Source: Cohnella sp. OV330
GTDB taxonomy: Bacteria > Bacillota > Bacilli > Paenibacillales > Paenibacillaceae
Direction of reading: 5' to 3'
NCBI RefSeq assembly: GCF_900112065.1
Contig: NZ_FOKE01000005.1
Coordinates: forward strand, 186,001-250,000
Length of the DNA stretch: 64,000 nucleotides
The notes under the pieces are model-generated. The model saw nothing but the letters and a program-made list of their open reading frames with translations. It did not search any database and was not told the DNA's origin. A program made the translations under genes and the position numbers. Positions 43,476-52,586 of this stretch are shown here, piece after piece (positions within the stretch are counted from its first letter, which is position 1; the number at the start of each line of letters is the position of its first letter).

Positions 43476-46400
43476 ATGACCAGCTTTTGGAGGAAGAAAG
43501 GAAACGGCAAAAAATCGTTTGCCGGCTTGCTGAGCCTGGCGCTTCTGCTCGGCTTGCTCGCGCCGTTCGGCGCCGTCTCGGCGGCCGTCGCGCCGCTGCC
43601 GGGTCCCGGCAATCCGCTAATGTACGACGATTTCAGCGGCGGCGGGCTTTACAAGCAGAATTGGACCAATTGGTACAACCAGAGCGGCGGCACCGGCGCC
43701 TTTTCCAAGGTCACGGTCGATTCGCGGCAGGTCGGCAAGTTCGCGCAGACGCCGAGCACCGGCTCCTCCTGGGCGAAGTTCCAGCCGATGAACGAGTCCG
43801 TCGACCTGACGGGATACCGCTACCTGAACGTCACGATGAAAAACCCGGGCTACGCGGATTCGCTCATCCGGGTCGCGGTGAACGACGGGACGGCCAACTA
43901 CAACCTGACGGGCGGATGGGTCTCTGTCCCGACGGATTGGACGACGCGACGATACGATCTCGACACGCTCGCGCCCGCCCTCAAGAAGAAGACGGCCAAG
44001 CTTGAGATTTGGCTGCGCCAGTCGGGCGGCGCCTACGGCGAGACGCTCATCGACGAGATCTTCGCCTCGACGGACGAGAGCGGCACCGCGCCGATGCTGA
44101 CCGGCAGCATGAGCGCCAACGCGTCCGCGTACACCCAGAATACGGCGTTCACCTTCCGCGCGACGTATACGGACGCCGACAACGAAAAACCGTTCGCCAT
44201 GCAGCTCGTCGTCGACGACGCCGCCTACGACATGCTCGAGACCGATAGCGGCGATACGACCTATTCGGACGGCAAAGACTATTATTACATCACGAAGCTG
44301 CCAGCCGGGACGCATACGCACTTTTACCGCGCCGGGGACCTCACTTCGGACGAGGTACGAACGCCGGTGCAGTCGGCCCCGGTCGTCACGCAATCGAACG
44401 AGGCGCTCGACGTCGTCGTCAGCCAGGCCGGCTACAACGCGGGCGGGTTCAAAGACGCTCAGGTCGTGTCGACGAGCCCGCTGGCCGACCTGTCCTATCA
44501 AGTGAAGGACGGCGGCGGAACCGTGGTTGCCTCCGGCACGATGACGTACAAGGGCTTCTTCTGGAATCGGCATGTATACGCGATCGATTTTTCGACGGTA
44601 ACCGCCGCGGGCGGCGGATATACGATCGCCACGAACGGCATCACCTCCTATCCGTTCCCGATCAAAGCCAACGTCTGGGCCGACTACAAGGATGAGATGA
44701 CGGCCTTCTATCGGCTGCTGCGGGCCAGCGTGGCGACGGAGGACGCGTATCCGGCAGGCTACAGCACCGTCGCGCCTTCCGCCAAGCTGTATCATGAAGC
44801 CGGCCATTTGGACGACGCGGCGTCGATCGACGGCACGACGCACTACGATCTGACGGGCGGCTGGTACGACGCGGGCGATTACGGCAAATACGCGGGCAAC
44901 CAATGGGTCGCGGCCGAGATCGCGCTCGCCTACCTCCGCCATGCGGACGCCGCCGCCGTCAAGTACGACAACGACGCCAACGGGATTCCCGATCTCGTCG
45001 ACGAAGCGGTATTCGGCAGCGAATATTTGATCAAGTGGGCCGACCAATTCGGCGGCGCGCTGTACGACATCAAGAACAACGCCTCCTTCGTTCATCCGGA
45101 AAAGTCGACGGACAACGTCAGCGGCAACGCCGACGATCGCCGGATCAGCGGGCTCGGCGTCGGCGGCTCGGCCAAGGCGGCCGGCGCGCTGGCGGCGACG
45201 GCTCGCGCGATCCAAGCGGCGATCGCGCAGGGCGACGTCGACGCCGCGAAGATCGCGGCGCTCGAGGACTTCGCCGACGATTGCCTCGCAGCCGCGATCG
45301 TATTTTACGACTATGTCGTCGCGCACCCGGACGGCGTCGTCGGATCCTATTCGACGCGCGGCGGCATTCCGAATTCGAAGCTGCTCGCGGACGTGGAGCT
45401 GTATCTGTTGACCGGCGATGCCGGCTACAAGGACGCCGCGACGGCCAACATCGGCACGCTGACGTTCGCCGACCTGTCGTCCACCAACTACTGGGATATG
45501 CGGCCGATGTCGCTGGCTGAGTTTTATCCAGTCGCCGATGCCGCCACGAAGACCCATATCCAGCAGCTGCTGAAGCAGCAGGTCGACTTCTTCCTGTCCT
45601 CCGCCGACGATACGCCTTACGGCGTGCTCAACCAGTTCAAAAACTTCGGCGTCAATGAGCCCCATGCCTCGTATCTGGGCGACATGATGCGCTACTACGA
45701 GCTGTTCGGCGACCCGGCCGCGCTGCGCGCCGCCGAGAAGGGCCTCTATTGGATCATCGGCGAAAACCCGTGGAACATCAGCTGGGTGTCGGGCATCGGC
45801 GCCGACTATGTCACCTACCCGCACACGCGGTACGACGAAGGGGCAAACGGCAACGCGAACAATCCCGGCATCGTCTTCCCCGGCGCCATGGTAAGCGGCC
45901 CGAACATGAAGGATACGAAAGACAAGACCAGCGTCAGCCCGTGGTACGAGGACCGTTCGCTCTACGCGGACGATACGAACCAATGGCGCTACAACGAGTT
46001 CAGCATCAGCATCCAGGCAGGGCTGCTGTATACGATCATGAGCCTCGGCTCGAATCCGACGGCAAGCTCCGCTGGCGCCGTGGCGCCGCCGCGGCTGCCG
46101 ACGCTCTCGCCCGTCATCGGCGATTACGTCCGCGGCAACGTCACCGTGTTCGCGGGTCCGGCAACGGGATTGACCGGCGTGTCCTACTCGACCTCAGGCC
46201 AAAGCGGCCCTTACGTCCCGATGTCCGTATCGGGCGCCGTCTACGCCGCGTCGATCGACGAGAGCGCATCGGCGCCGTACGCGAACAAGCGGGTCGACGT
46301 TCGAGGCATGGACGGCGCAGGCAACTACACGTACAGCTCGACGCACTACACGGTCGCGGCGCCGCTGCCCGATCCGTCGCACCCGCTCCTGTACGACGAT

Positions 46401-47696
46401 TTCGGCGGCGGAGGGCTGTGGGGCTCGACCGGCGGCAACAACGAGTGGGTGAACTGGTATACGCAAAACGGGGGAACGGCTACCTTCGCCAAGACGACCG
46501 CGGAAGGCCGCTCGGTCGGCCTGTTCACGCAGACGCCGACCGCGACCAACTCGTACGCCAAGTTCCAGCCGTGGCACGACTATCTCGACCTTTCGGGCTA
46601 TCGGTACTTGAATTTCACGGTAAAAAATCCGGGCTACGCGAACCTGCGCATGAAAATCGAGCTGAACGACGGCACGCGCACTTATAACCTGACGGGCGGG
46701 TGGGCGGCGGTGCCGACGTCCTGGACCGACCTGCAGATCAATCTCGACGCGCTGTCTCCCGCCGTGAACAAGAAAAAGACGACGATGGCGATCTGGCTGA
46801 ACCAGACGGCCGTCGGCTACGGCGAGCTGCTCGTCGACGAGATCAAGGCGACCAACGTCGCGAGCGGCTCCGCGCCGACGCTGACCGCGGGCGGCGTAGA
46901 CCACGCATCGGGAGACGCGGATACGAACTATACGTTTAACGTCACGTATACGGATGCGGACAACGAAAAGCCGTTCGCGATGGAGCTCGTCCTGGACGGC
47001 GTCGTCCACGCGATGACGGCGGCCGATGCCGGCGATACGACTTATACGGACGGCAAAGTATATGCGTATGCGACCAAGCTGCCGCTCGGCGTTCATTCGT
47101 ACTATTTTCATACGACGGATACGACGAGAGACGCGGTGAGCAGCGCGGTTCAGTCGGGTCCCGCCGTGAGCGGGACGCTGCTGGCCGACGATTTCGAAGA
47201 CGGCAACGCGGACGGCTGGACGCCGACGAGCGGCACCTGGTCGGTGCAATCCGGCCGGTACGCCGGCCAGGCGGGCAGCGGCAACAGCTTCTCCGTCGCC
47301 GGCGATGCCGCATGGACCGACTATACCCTTCAGGCCGACGTCAGCGTCACGAACAATTCGGGCGGCAACAAAGACGCCGGACTTCTGTTCCGCTACGTCG
47401 ATAGCGACAATTACTACGTGCTGTACCTGAAGAACAACGACCGTACCGGGCGGAAGCTGGAGCTCGTCAAGTCGGTCGGCGGCGTGAAAACGACGCTCGG
47501 GTATGCGAATCCGAGCGTCGCCGCGGATACGTACTACACGTACAAAATCGTGGCGAACGGTTCGGCAATTGCAGTTTACCAGAATGGCGTCCTTCAGTTC
47601 GCGGTCACGGACAGTGCGCTTGCCTCCGGCCGAATCGGGGCGCGCGTGTATGCGAATACGAAAGCCTACTTCGACAACGTGACCGTCGCGCGATAA
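43476..47696 (+). CDS. Multimodular secreted GH9 glycoside hydrolase (xanthanase/endoglucanase type)
   Basis: 1,406 residues. Order: signal peptide (about 1-36, cleaved after VSA); carbohydrate-binding-like module A (46-303) in two halves; a CelD-type N-terminal Ig domain (310-397); a GH9 catalytic domain (about 400-855); an Ig-like linker domain (about 875-960); a second copy of module A (968-1237); and a C-terminal LamG-like beta-sandwich (about 1222-1406). Catalytic residues: Asp465 and Asp468 in GGWYDAGDYGKYAG and the acid Glu841 in RYNEFSISIQAG. GH9 enzymes cut beta-1,4-glucan backbones by inversion. The adjacent PL8 lyase points to xanthan, since a multimodular GH9 xanthanase is known from Paenibacillus. 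ATG 43476 (GGAGG 8 nt upstream) is chosen over 43407. Confidence 0.92.
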   Translation: MTSFWRKKGNGKKSFAGLLSLALLLGLLAPFGAVSAAVAPLPGPGNPLMYDDFSGGGLYKQNWTNWYNQSGGTGAFSKVTVDSRQVGKFAQTPSTGSSWAKFQPMNESVDLTGYRYLNVTMKNPGYADSLIRVAVNDGTANYNLTGGWVSVPTDWTTRRYDLDTLAPALKKKTAKLEIWLRQSGGAYGETLIDEIFASTDESGTAPMLTGSMSANASAYTQNTAFTFRATYTDADNEKPFAMQLVVDDAAYDMLETDSGDTTYSDGKDYYYITKLPAGTHTHFYRAGDLTSDEVRTPVQSAPVVTQSNEALDVVVSQAGYNAGGFKDAQVVSTSPLADLSYQVKDGGGTVVASGTMTYKGFFWNRHVYAIDFSTVTAAGGGYTIATNGITSYPFPIKANVWADYKDEMTAFYRLLRASVATEDAYPAGYSTVAPSAKLYHEAGHLDDAASIDGTTHYDLTGGWYDAGDYGKYAGNQWVAAEIALAYLRHADAAAVKYDNDANGIPDLVDEAVFGSEYLIKWADQFGGALYDIKNNASFVHPEKSTDNVSGNADDRRISGLGVGGSAKAAGALAATARAIQAAIAQGDVDAAKIAALEDFADDCLAAAIVFYDYVVAHPDGVVGSYSTRGGIPNSKLLADVELYLLTGDAGYKDAATANIGTLTFADLSSTNYWDMRPMSLAEFYPVADAATKTHIQQLLKQQVDFFLSSADDTPYGVLNQFKNFGVNEPHASYLGDMMRYYELFGDPAALRAAEKGLYWIIGENPWNISWVSGIGADYVTYPHTRYDEGANGNANNPGIVFPGAMVSGPNMKDTKDKTSVSPWYEDRSLYADDTNQWRYNEFSISIQAGLLYTIMSLGSNPTASSAGAVAPPRLPTLSPVIGDYVRGNVTVFAGPATGLTGVSYSTSGQSGPYVPMSVSGAVYAASIDESASAPYANKRVDVRGMDGAGNYTYSSTHYTVAAPLPDPSHPLLYDDFGGGGLWGSTGGNNEWVNWYTQNGGTATFAKTTAEGRSVGLFTQTPTATNSYAKFQPWHDYLDLSGYRYLNFTVKNPGYANLRMKIELNDGTRTYNLTGGWAAVPTSWTDLQINLDALSPAVNKKKTTMAIWLNQTAVGYGELLVDEIKATNVASGSAPTLTAGGVDHASGDADTNYTFNVTYTDADNEKPFAMELVLDGVVHAMTAADAGDTTYTDGKVYAYATKLPLGVHSYYFHTTDTTRDAVSSAVQSGPAVSGTLLADDFEDGNADGWTPTSGTWSVQSGRYAGQAGSGNSFSVAGDAAWTDYTLQADVSVTNNSGGNKDAGLLFRYVDSDNYYVLYLKNNDRTGRKLELVKSVGGVKTTLGYANPSVAADTYYTYKIVANGSAIAVYQNGVLQFAVTDSALASGRIGARVYANTKAYFDNVTVAR

Positions 47697-47702
47697 CGGA
47701 TA

Positions 47703-47731
47703 GGGAGCCGGCTGCTGGCCGGCTCCCTTTC
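47703..47731 (+). terminator. Rho-independent terminator after GH9
   Basis: 9-bp arms GGGAGCCGG/CCGGCTCCC (47703-47711, 47719-47727) with a 7-nt loop and a UUUCU tail, 6 bp after the stop. Confidence 0.85.
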
Positions 47732-47739
47732 TATTGCTC

Positions 47740-48195
47740 GCGGGACCGCTTCCACGCCGCTCATTCGTCACGGCCTTGCGCCAACGCTTCCGATACCGGC
47801 CGAAGCGCTCAATTGCTCGCACTCGCGAGTCCCAACGGACTGACGATCCGTTATTCGACCCGTACCCAGCTCTTTCGGCATGATACCGGACACAGAATCC
47901 GCTATCGCTCCACACTTCCCTCGAATTGCCCGCATTTCGCATAAATAAGGGCTCCTGAGTCCGCAAACGCCGCTATTCGGCTTGAGCAAGTTCGATAACG
48001 AATCCGTGGTCCGTTTCGCGCGTCAAGCCGCCGAAGGCTTCTCCTCCTTTGCAGCCTCGCATCGCATCAATACGCCAGTTCTCGATGCTCGATCCTCACG
48101 CCTCCCTACCCTCAACTTCACATCCGGCCCGCCCTCTGCCCCCCTCTCTTCAGCGCTGCGCTTCCCTCTTCAACGCCCCCGGCGCTTTCGCCCGC
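47740..48195. other. Gene-free convergent gap with degenerate short repeats
   Basis: About 450 bp between the GH9 terminator and the PL8 terminator. I see no gene. Short related strings recur in both orientations (GATCCGTTATTCG, GAATCCGCTATCG, CGCCGCTATTCGG, CGATAACGAATCCG), as expected for a decayed intergenic repeat. The reading frames that cross it have no ribosome sites. Confidence 0.5.
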
Positions 48196-48228
48196 GCTGA
48201 AAATCCCCGCCGCAAGCGACGGGGATTC
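48196..48228 (-). terminator. Terminator of PL8 gene
   Basis: On the minus strand AATCCCCGTCGC, loop, GGCGGGGATT, then UUC. Arms about 48202-48213 and 48218-48227, 20 bp after the PL8 stop. The U-tract is short. Confidence 0.65.
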
Positions 48229-48248
48229 CCTACGCGCTAAACGCTGCC

Positions 48249-51200
48249 TCAGCCGACCGGCACGAACTTGACCGCGTCCGCGACGACATAGCCGTCGGGC
48301 GAAGCCAGCGCATCGTTGCGGATCGTCACGCTGCCGCCGGAGCCGGCGAGGAAGCCGTAGGTCCCGATCGAATGCCAGACGCCGCCGCCCGAGCGCTGGT
48401 CGACCGCCGTACGCGTCATGCCTGCCGCATGCCCGATATCCACCTGAACCGCGTCCTCCCGGTTCGCATGCGCCGGCCACATTAGATATACCTCATAGCT
48501 GCCGGCGATAGGCAGATTCGGCGTAAACGTCACGCTTTTCGTCCCCTTGCCCGTATTGTCGTCGTGCAGGTAATTCGCGCCGTAGCGATCCGTCTGCGTG
48601 CCGGCCATCTTCCACGTCCCGGTCTTGGTCACGCCCACCGCATCCGCGTTGTCCACGATGACCGGATCGGGCAGCCGCTCGAACTTGACCGCGTCCGCGA
48701 CAACGTAACCGTCGGGCGACGCCAGCGCGTCATTGCGGATCGTCACGCTGCCGCCGGTTCCCGCTTGGAAATAGTAGCCGCCGATCGGATTCCATACGCC
48801 GCCGTTCGCGCGCTGGTCGACCGCCGTGCGCGTCGTCGCGCCGTCATGGGCGACGTCCACCTGGACCGCATCCTCACGATTGGCATGCGCCGGCCACATG
48901 AGCGACACCCGGTAGTAGCCCGCTTGCGGCAGATCGGGCGTGAACGTTACCGTTTTCGTCCCCTTGCCCGTATTGTCGTCGTGCAAATAGTTCGCGCCGT
49001 AGCGGTCGGTCTGCGTGCTGACGCTTTTCCACGTGCCCGTCTTGGTCACGCCGGTCGAATCGGCGTTGTCCACGATGACGGAAGGCAGCTCCGGATCGCC
49101 CGGGTCGACAGGGCCTCCGGTTCCTTCGCCCAGTTGGAACGACGCGTGAAACGACTTGCCCTTCGCGCCGTTCACGTTCACGGTGAATTTGATCGTCGGG
49201 CTCAGCTGCGTGACGGTAATGCCAGGGTCCGCGCTGTAGCTGTCCGCGGATCGCGCCAGCTCGATCGCAATCGTGCCGTTGTTCGCCTGCGTCGGATCGG
49301 ACACTGATACCTCAAGGCTCTCGTCCGCGATCTCGCGGGTCATGACCGACGCCTTCTTGTTCGACGTGATGAGATCGGCAGTCAGCGTCGCATCCGTCCA
49401 GAAGTTCGCGCCGACGAGTCCGAGCGTCTTCTCCCTCGCTGCCTGGACGCCGCCCGTGTTGGCGACGATCTCGACCGAGGGATCGGCGGCATAGGCGCCG
49501 ACCTGCGCGCTCGTCTTGTTCGGCAGGAGCACGTACGCATACGACGCGCCGGACGGATTCGAGCCGTGATCGATCCACATCGTCCCGTAGTTGCGCGTAA
49601 TGGAGGTCGAAGGCGTAGCCGGACGGCTGTTGATCTGCTTCCAGGTGCCGGTGCGCGCTTCCCGCTTTGTCTGCAGCGTCGCGCCTCCCGGGAAGTAGTA
49701 GCCGATGTCCGAGCCGCCGGCGGCATTGCCGGCCAGATGCACCCAGCTCACGCCGGTCAACGCTTGCGAGGTGCCAAGTCCGGTCGGCAGCGTCGTCCCG
49801 TCGGCCGTCCAGGCATTATCGCCCGCCGCGTTCAGCTTGCGATTGTCGACGATCGTCTCGATCGGGATGCCTGCCGTGCTGGAAATGCCCGATCCGAGCG
49901 CGACGATCTCGTCGTCGAACATGAACCAGGATTTGCGCGCGGCGAGATTGTACGCGCCGTAGGAAAGGTCCATGCCGCTCGCGCCGTACTGCCCCGCCAG
50001 CGACACGCCGCCGGTCCAGCTCGTCGTGCCGACCCCGCTCGCGATCGGCGTCTGGGAGGCGACCGTCGTCCCCGGGATCCGGTAGGCGTCCACGGTCGGC
50101 CAATAGTCTTCGCTGTATTGCGCGAGATCCCGATTGTACAAATAAGTCGCGCCGGCGCCCGTATACCATCCCCGCCCGTTTTCGCCGTTGATCGATTCGT
50201 AGCTGCTGATTCGCGTCGAATACATGGCGAGCCCCAAGGCGAAGCCGGGCCGCTGCACCACCGCCCGGTCCATCGCCGCGAACTGCTTGTACTGATCGAG
50301 CGGCGCCGCCGGCGGGACGGACGGGTCCGCGACGATCGCCTTGGCAAGTCGGATCGTATCGATCGATACGTCCCCGTAGAAGCTGCTGAACGTATCTTCC
50401 TGGATCAGGCGCTTCGCCAGCTGCTTAAAGGCGGCCGCATGCGCGGTCGGCGCAAACTGGGCAAGCCGCACGATGCTCGCGACGATACCGTGACCGACCG
50501 CATGATCCTGGGCGTAATTGCGCGAGATCTCCCGCCCTCGCACCATGTCTATCATCGCGCCCTTGTACAATAGCGGCCGGTAGGCGTCGTAGATCCACTG
50601 CCACACGTTGCCTTGGTTCGGATCGGCGACCGACCATGTCGAGCCCGACAGCAAGTACATCAAATTGGCCGTCGTCTCCAGGACGGAGCTGCCGTAGCCG
50701 CCAGTATAAGCGAATGTCGTATGCTGAATGAAGGAGCCGTCGGCATAGAAACCGTCGCCGCCCGTCACATACGGGAATATGCCCGCTCCCGACAAACCGT
50801 CTCGTGCGGCGGCCAGCTTGACCGCGTCTTTGACGACGACCGCGCGCACGCCGACGACGATCGCTTGCCATGCCCGGTTCGCGCCCGTGAGGCCGATCGA
50901 GGGCGTGAAGTAATCGACGGTATCCATGTACGTCGCCATCCGAGCCGCGCTGATATCGTCGTAGAGCAGCACCGCGATGTCGTTCAGGCTCATCGGGATG
51001 CCCAGTTGCCAATGCCACCAGTTGTACGCGGAGCGGCTTCGCGAGCTATTGTAGCTATTGACGTACAGCCAGTCGAGCGCATCCAGAATGTCTTCCTTAA
51101 GGTCGGCGTTGCCGTAAAGATCGGATCCTACGGTCGTTGCCGCCAACGCCATCGTCCGCAGCCGCTCGTAGACTGCGTTGACGTTGTCCGACGTTCCGTT

Positions 51201-51491
51201 GCCGCGAAGCTCGTACCAGATGTACGTGCGCGTCGGGGACAGGTCCATGCCATCCCAATAATCCTGGGCATCATCGGCCAATTTGTCGGTTCGGGCAGCG
51301 ATATCCGGGTCCGACGCGTCCAACGACTGTCCCCCGGTCAGCAGCGTCGCCCATTTGACCCTCAGCGCGTCGAATTCGTCCGATGCGTGCACCTTGGCCG
51401 GCGGCCAGCCTCCCCACATCGTCATCAGCATCGCCGCGACCAGCGTGACCGATAGCCGTACCGTCAGCGTGTTTCTCCAATCTCTTTTCAC
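48249..51491 (-). CDS. Polysaccharide lyase family 8 (xanthan-lyase type) with two Golvesin/Xly-like C-terminal modules
   Basis: 1,080 residues, secreted (signal peptide about 1-36, VHAS). The alpha/alpha toroid (about 40-400) has the PL8 catalytic set: Asn205 in TGANRAW, His257 and Tyr266 in SFIQHTTFAYTGGYG, and RGREISR (318-324). The Asn-His spacing of 52 and His-Tyr spacing of 9 match my memory of Bacillus xanthan lyase. A beta-sandwich half (about 420-790) follows. Two near-identical modules (about 805-942 and 943-1080; VIVDNAD, TGTWK, GANYLHDDNTGKGTK, VVADAVKF) end the protein; this type was named from xanthan lyase. It breaks uronic-acid linkages by beta-elimination. Hyaluronate or chondroitin cannot be excluded. 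GTG start, AGAGG upstream. Confidence 0.92.
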   Translation of the reverse strand: MKRDWRNTLTVRLSVTLVAAMLMTMWGGWPPAKVHASDEFDALRVKWATLLTGGQSLDASDPDIAARTDKLADDAQDYWDGMDLSPTRTYIWYELRGNGTSDNVNAVYERLRTMALAATTVGSDLYGNADLKEDILDALDWLYVNSYNSSRSRSAYNWWHWQLGIPMSLNDIAVLLYDDISAARMATYMDTVDYFTPSIGLTGANRAWQAIVVGVRAVVVKDAVKLAAARDGLSGAGIFPYVTGGDGFYADGSFIQHTTFAYTGGYGSSVLETTANLMYLLSGSTWSVADPNQGNVWQWIYDAYRPLLYKGAMIDMVRGREISRNYAQDHAVGHGIVASIVRLAQFAPTAHAAAFKQLAKRLIQEDTFSSFYGDVSIDTIRLAKAIVADPSVPPAAPLDQYKQFAAMDRAVVQRPGFALGLAMYSTRISSYESINGENGRGWYTGAGATYLYNRDLAQYSEDYWPTVDAYRIPGTTVASQTPIASGVGTTSWTGGVSLAGQYGASGMDLSYGAYNLAARKSWFMFDDEIVALGSGISSTAGIPIETIVDNRKLNAAGDNAWTADGTTLPTGLGTSQALTGVSWVHLAGNAAGGSDIGYYFPGGATLQTKREARTGTWKQINSRPATPSTSITRNYGTMWIDHGSNPSGASYAYVLLPNKTSAQVGAYAADPSVEIVANTGGVQAAREKTLGLVGANFWTDATLTADLITSNKKASVMTREIADESLEVSVSDPTQANNGTIAIELARSADSYSADPGITVTQLSPTIKFTVNVNGAKGKSFHASFQLGEGTGGPVDPGDPELPSVIVDNADSTGVTKTGTWKSVSTQTDRYGANYLHDDNTGKGTKTVTFTPDLPQAGYYRVSLMWPAHANREDAVQVDVAHDGATTRTAVDQRANGGVWNPIGGYYFQAGTGGSVTIRNDALASPDGYVVADAVKFERLPDPVIVDNADAVGVTKTGTWKMAGTQTDRYGANYLHDDNTGKGTKSVTFTPNLPIAGSYEVYLMWPAHANREDAVQVDIGHAAGMTRTAVDQRSGGGVWHSIGTYGFLAGSGGSVTIRNDALASPDGYVVADAVKFVPVG
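48250..49075 (-). repeat. Tandem duplication of about 414 bp within PL8 gene
   Basis: The last two protein modules are encoded by adjoining segments of about 414 bp that share long identical runs, for example CCCTTGCCCGTATTGTCGTC at both 48542 and 48961. The nucleotide identity, including silent sites, implies a fairly recent duplication or ongoing gene conversion. Confidence 0.88.
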
Positions 51492-51516
51492 TAAATTCCC
51501 TCTCTCCGCATTAGTT

Positions 51517-51530
51517 TAAAAGCGCTTTCA
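51517..51530 (-). promoter_or_regulatory. CcpA cre-like site before PL8 gene
   Basis: On the minus strand TGAAAGCGCTTTTA, one base from the ideal palindromic cre TGAAAGCGCTTTCA. It lies 26 bp upstream of the GTG start, downstream of a TATGAT -10-like sequence, so CcpA would block elongation. Confidence 0.65.
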
Positions 51531-51716
51531 ATAATCATCATATCGAATATGTACGTCGCGCAATATTCCGGAAAATCCAGAAAAGGATCAATCTCTCCAT
51601 GAAAAACGGGAAGAAGCGGGTGCACGCCGCTTCCTCCCGTTATGCTTCGCTATAGAAACTTCATACGCGACCGAACGCTAACCTGCTGCCTCGTTCCGCA
51701 TCGGCGAATGACCGCC

Positions 51717-51989
51717 TTACCACCAACCGCCGAAGCCGCCGCCGAAGCCGCCGCCCCAGCCTCCCCAACCGCCATAACCGAAAGGTGACGTGCCTATGGC
51801 GAGCAGATCGAATAAAACGAGCGGGATGATAGCTTTGGTTTGAACCTGTTTGCCTTTTCCCCGCTCAAGAATAAGCGAATTGCCTTTGATCGCGACCAGC
51901 TTGCCGTAAACGACCGAGCGGTCCTTGCGAACGGCATAGATATGGCGTCCGACGAGCTTTTGAGCTTGCGATTTAGTCACGCGTGCCAT
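51717..51989 (-). CDS. Small basic protein with Gly/Trp-rich tail, unknown function
   Basis: 90 residues. The N-terminal part (MARVTKSQAQKLVGRHIYAVRKDRSVVYGKL) is basic and folds plausibly as a small beta barrel, with ILERGKGKQVQTK following. A hydrophobic stretch (AIIPLVLFDLLAIG) and a repetitive tail of GGWGG and GGFGG units ending in WW close it. The tail resembles those of spore-coat or surface peptides of Bacillales, but no family is recognised. Start ATG 51989 has GGGAGG 7 nt upstream. It lies 178 bp downstream of rplT, beyond the terminator, so it is a separate unit. Confidence 0.7.
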   Translation of the reverse strand: MARVTKSQAQKLVGRHIYAVRKDRSVVYGKLVAIKGNSLILERGKGKQVQTKAIIPLVLFDLLAIGTSPFGYGGWGGWGGGFGGGFGGWW

Positions 51990-52118
51990 GCGAACTCCTC
52001 CCTTCACCGTTTGTCCGTTCAGTATATGACGGCGGCCTTGGTTAGGGATGTACGCTTGTACGCGGCGAATCGCGGAGTTGCGCGGCGAGCTTGTCGAGGC
52101 GAGGAACGCGACGAACGC

Positions 52119-52154
52119 AAAAAAGACGCCGCTCCGGCGAAAGGAGCGGCGTCT
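52119..52154 (-). terminator. Rho-independent terminator of infC-rpmI-rplT
   Basis: 12-bp arms 52124-52135 and 52143-52154 with a 7-nt loop, then UUUUUU on the minus strand, 14 bp after rplT. Confidence 0.93.
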
Positions 52155-52167
52155 CGAACGCGAATGA

Positions 52168-52527
52168 TTACGCGTTGATTTTTTCTTTGGCGGTGCCTGC
52201 CAGCGAGTTGAACGCGGTGATGTCGTTCACGGCCAGGTCGGCGAGGATCTTGCGGTTCACTTCGATGCCGGCCAGCTTCAGGCCGTACATCAGCTTGCTG
52301 TAGGACAGGCCGTTCTGGCGAGCGGCAGCGTTGATACGCACGATCCACAGCTTGCGGAAGTTGCGCTTGGTTTGGCGACGGTCGCGGTACGCGTACGTCA
52401 GGGACTTCAGAACTTGTTCGTTGGCTTTCTTGAAGAGGCGGTGCTTGGCGCCCCAGTAACCTTTAGCCAGCTTCAGGACTCTATTGCGACGGCGGCGCGT
52501 TACGAACCCGCCTTTGACTCTTGCCAT
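52168..52527 (-). CDS. rplT: 50S ribosomal protein L20
   Basis: 119 residues, the standard length. The start [24 protein letters not shown] and the core [24 protein letters not shown] are diagnostic. It binds 23S rRNA early in assembly. In Bacillus, L20 also represses its own operon through the leader. Last gene of infC-rpmI-rplT, 59 bp after rpmI. Confidence 0.98.
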   Translation of the reverse strand: MARVKGGFVTRRRRNRVLKLAKGYWGAKHRLFKKANEQVLKSLTYAYRDRRQTKRNFRKLWIVRINAAARQNGLSYSKLMYGLKLAGIEVNRKILADLAVNDITAFNSLAGTAKEKINA

Positions 52528-52586
52528 TTGAGATTACCTCCCGGTGAATGTGTAAGTCCGCTGCGCGGCGCAGCGAATCGGATCGA

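Noticed and set aside
43617..45983. 788-codon minus-strand frame opposite GH9
   Set aside because: Shadow of the GH9 gene; Arg/Val-rich with no domain.
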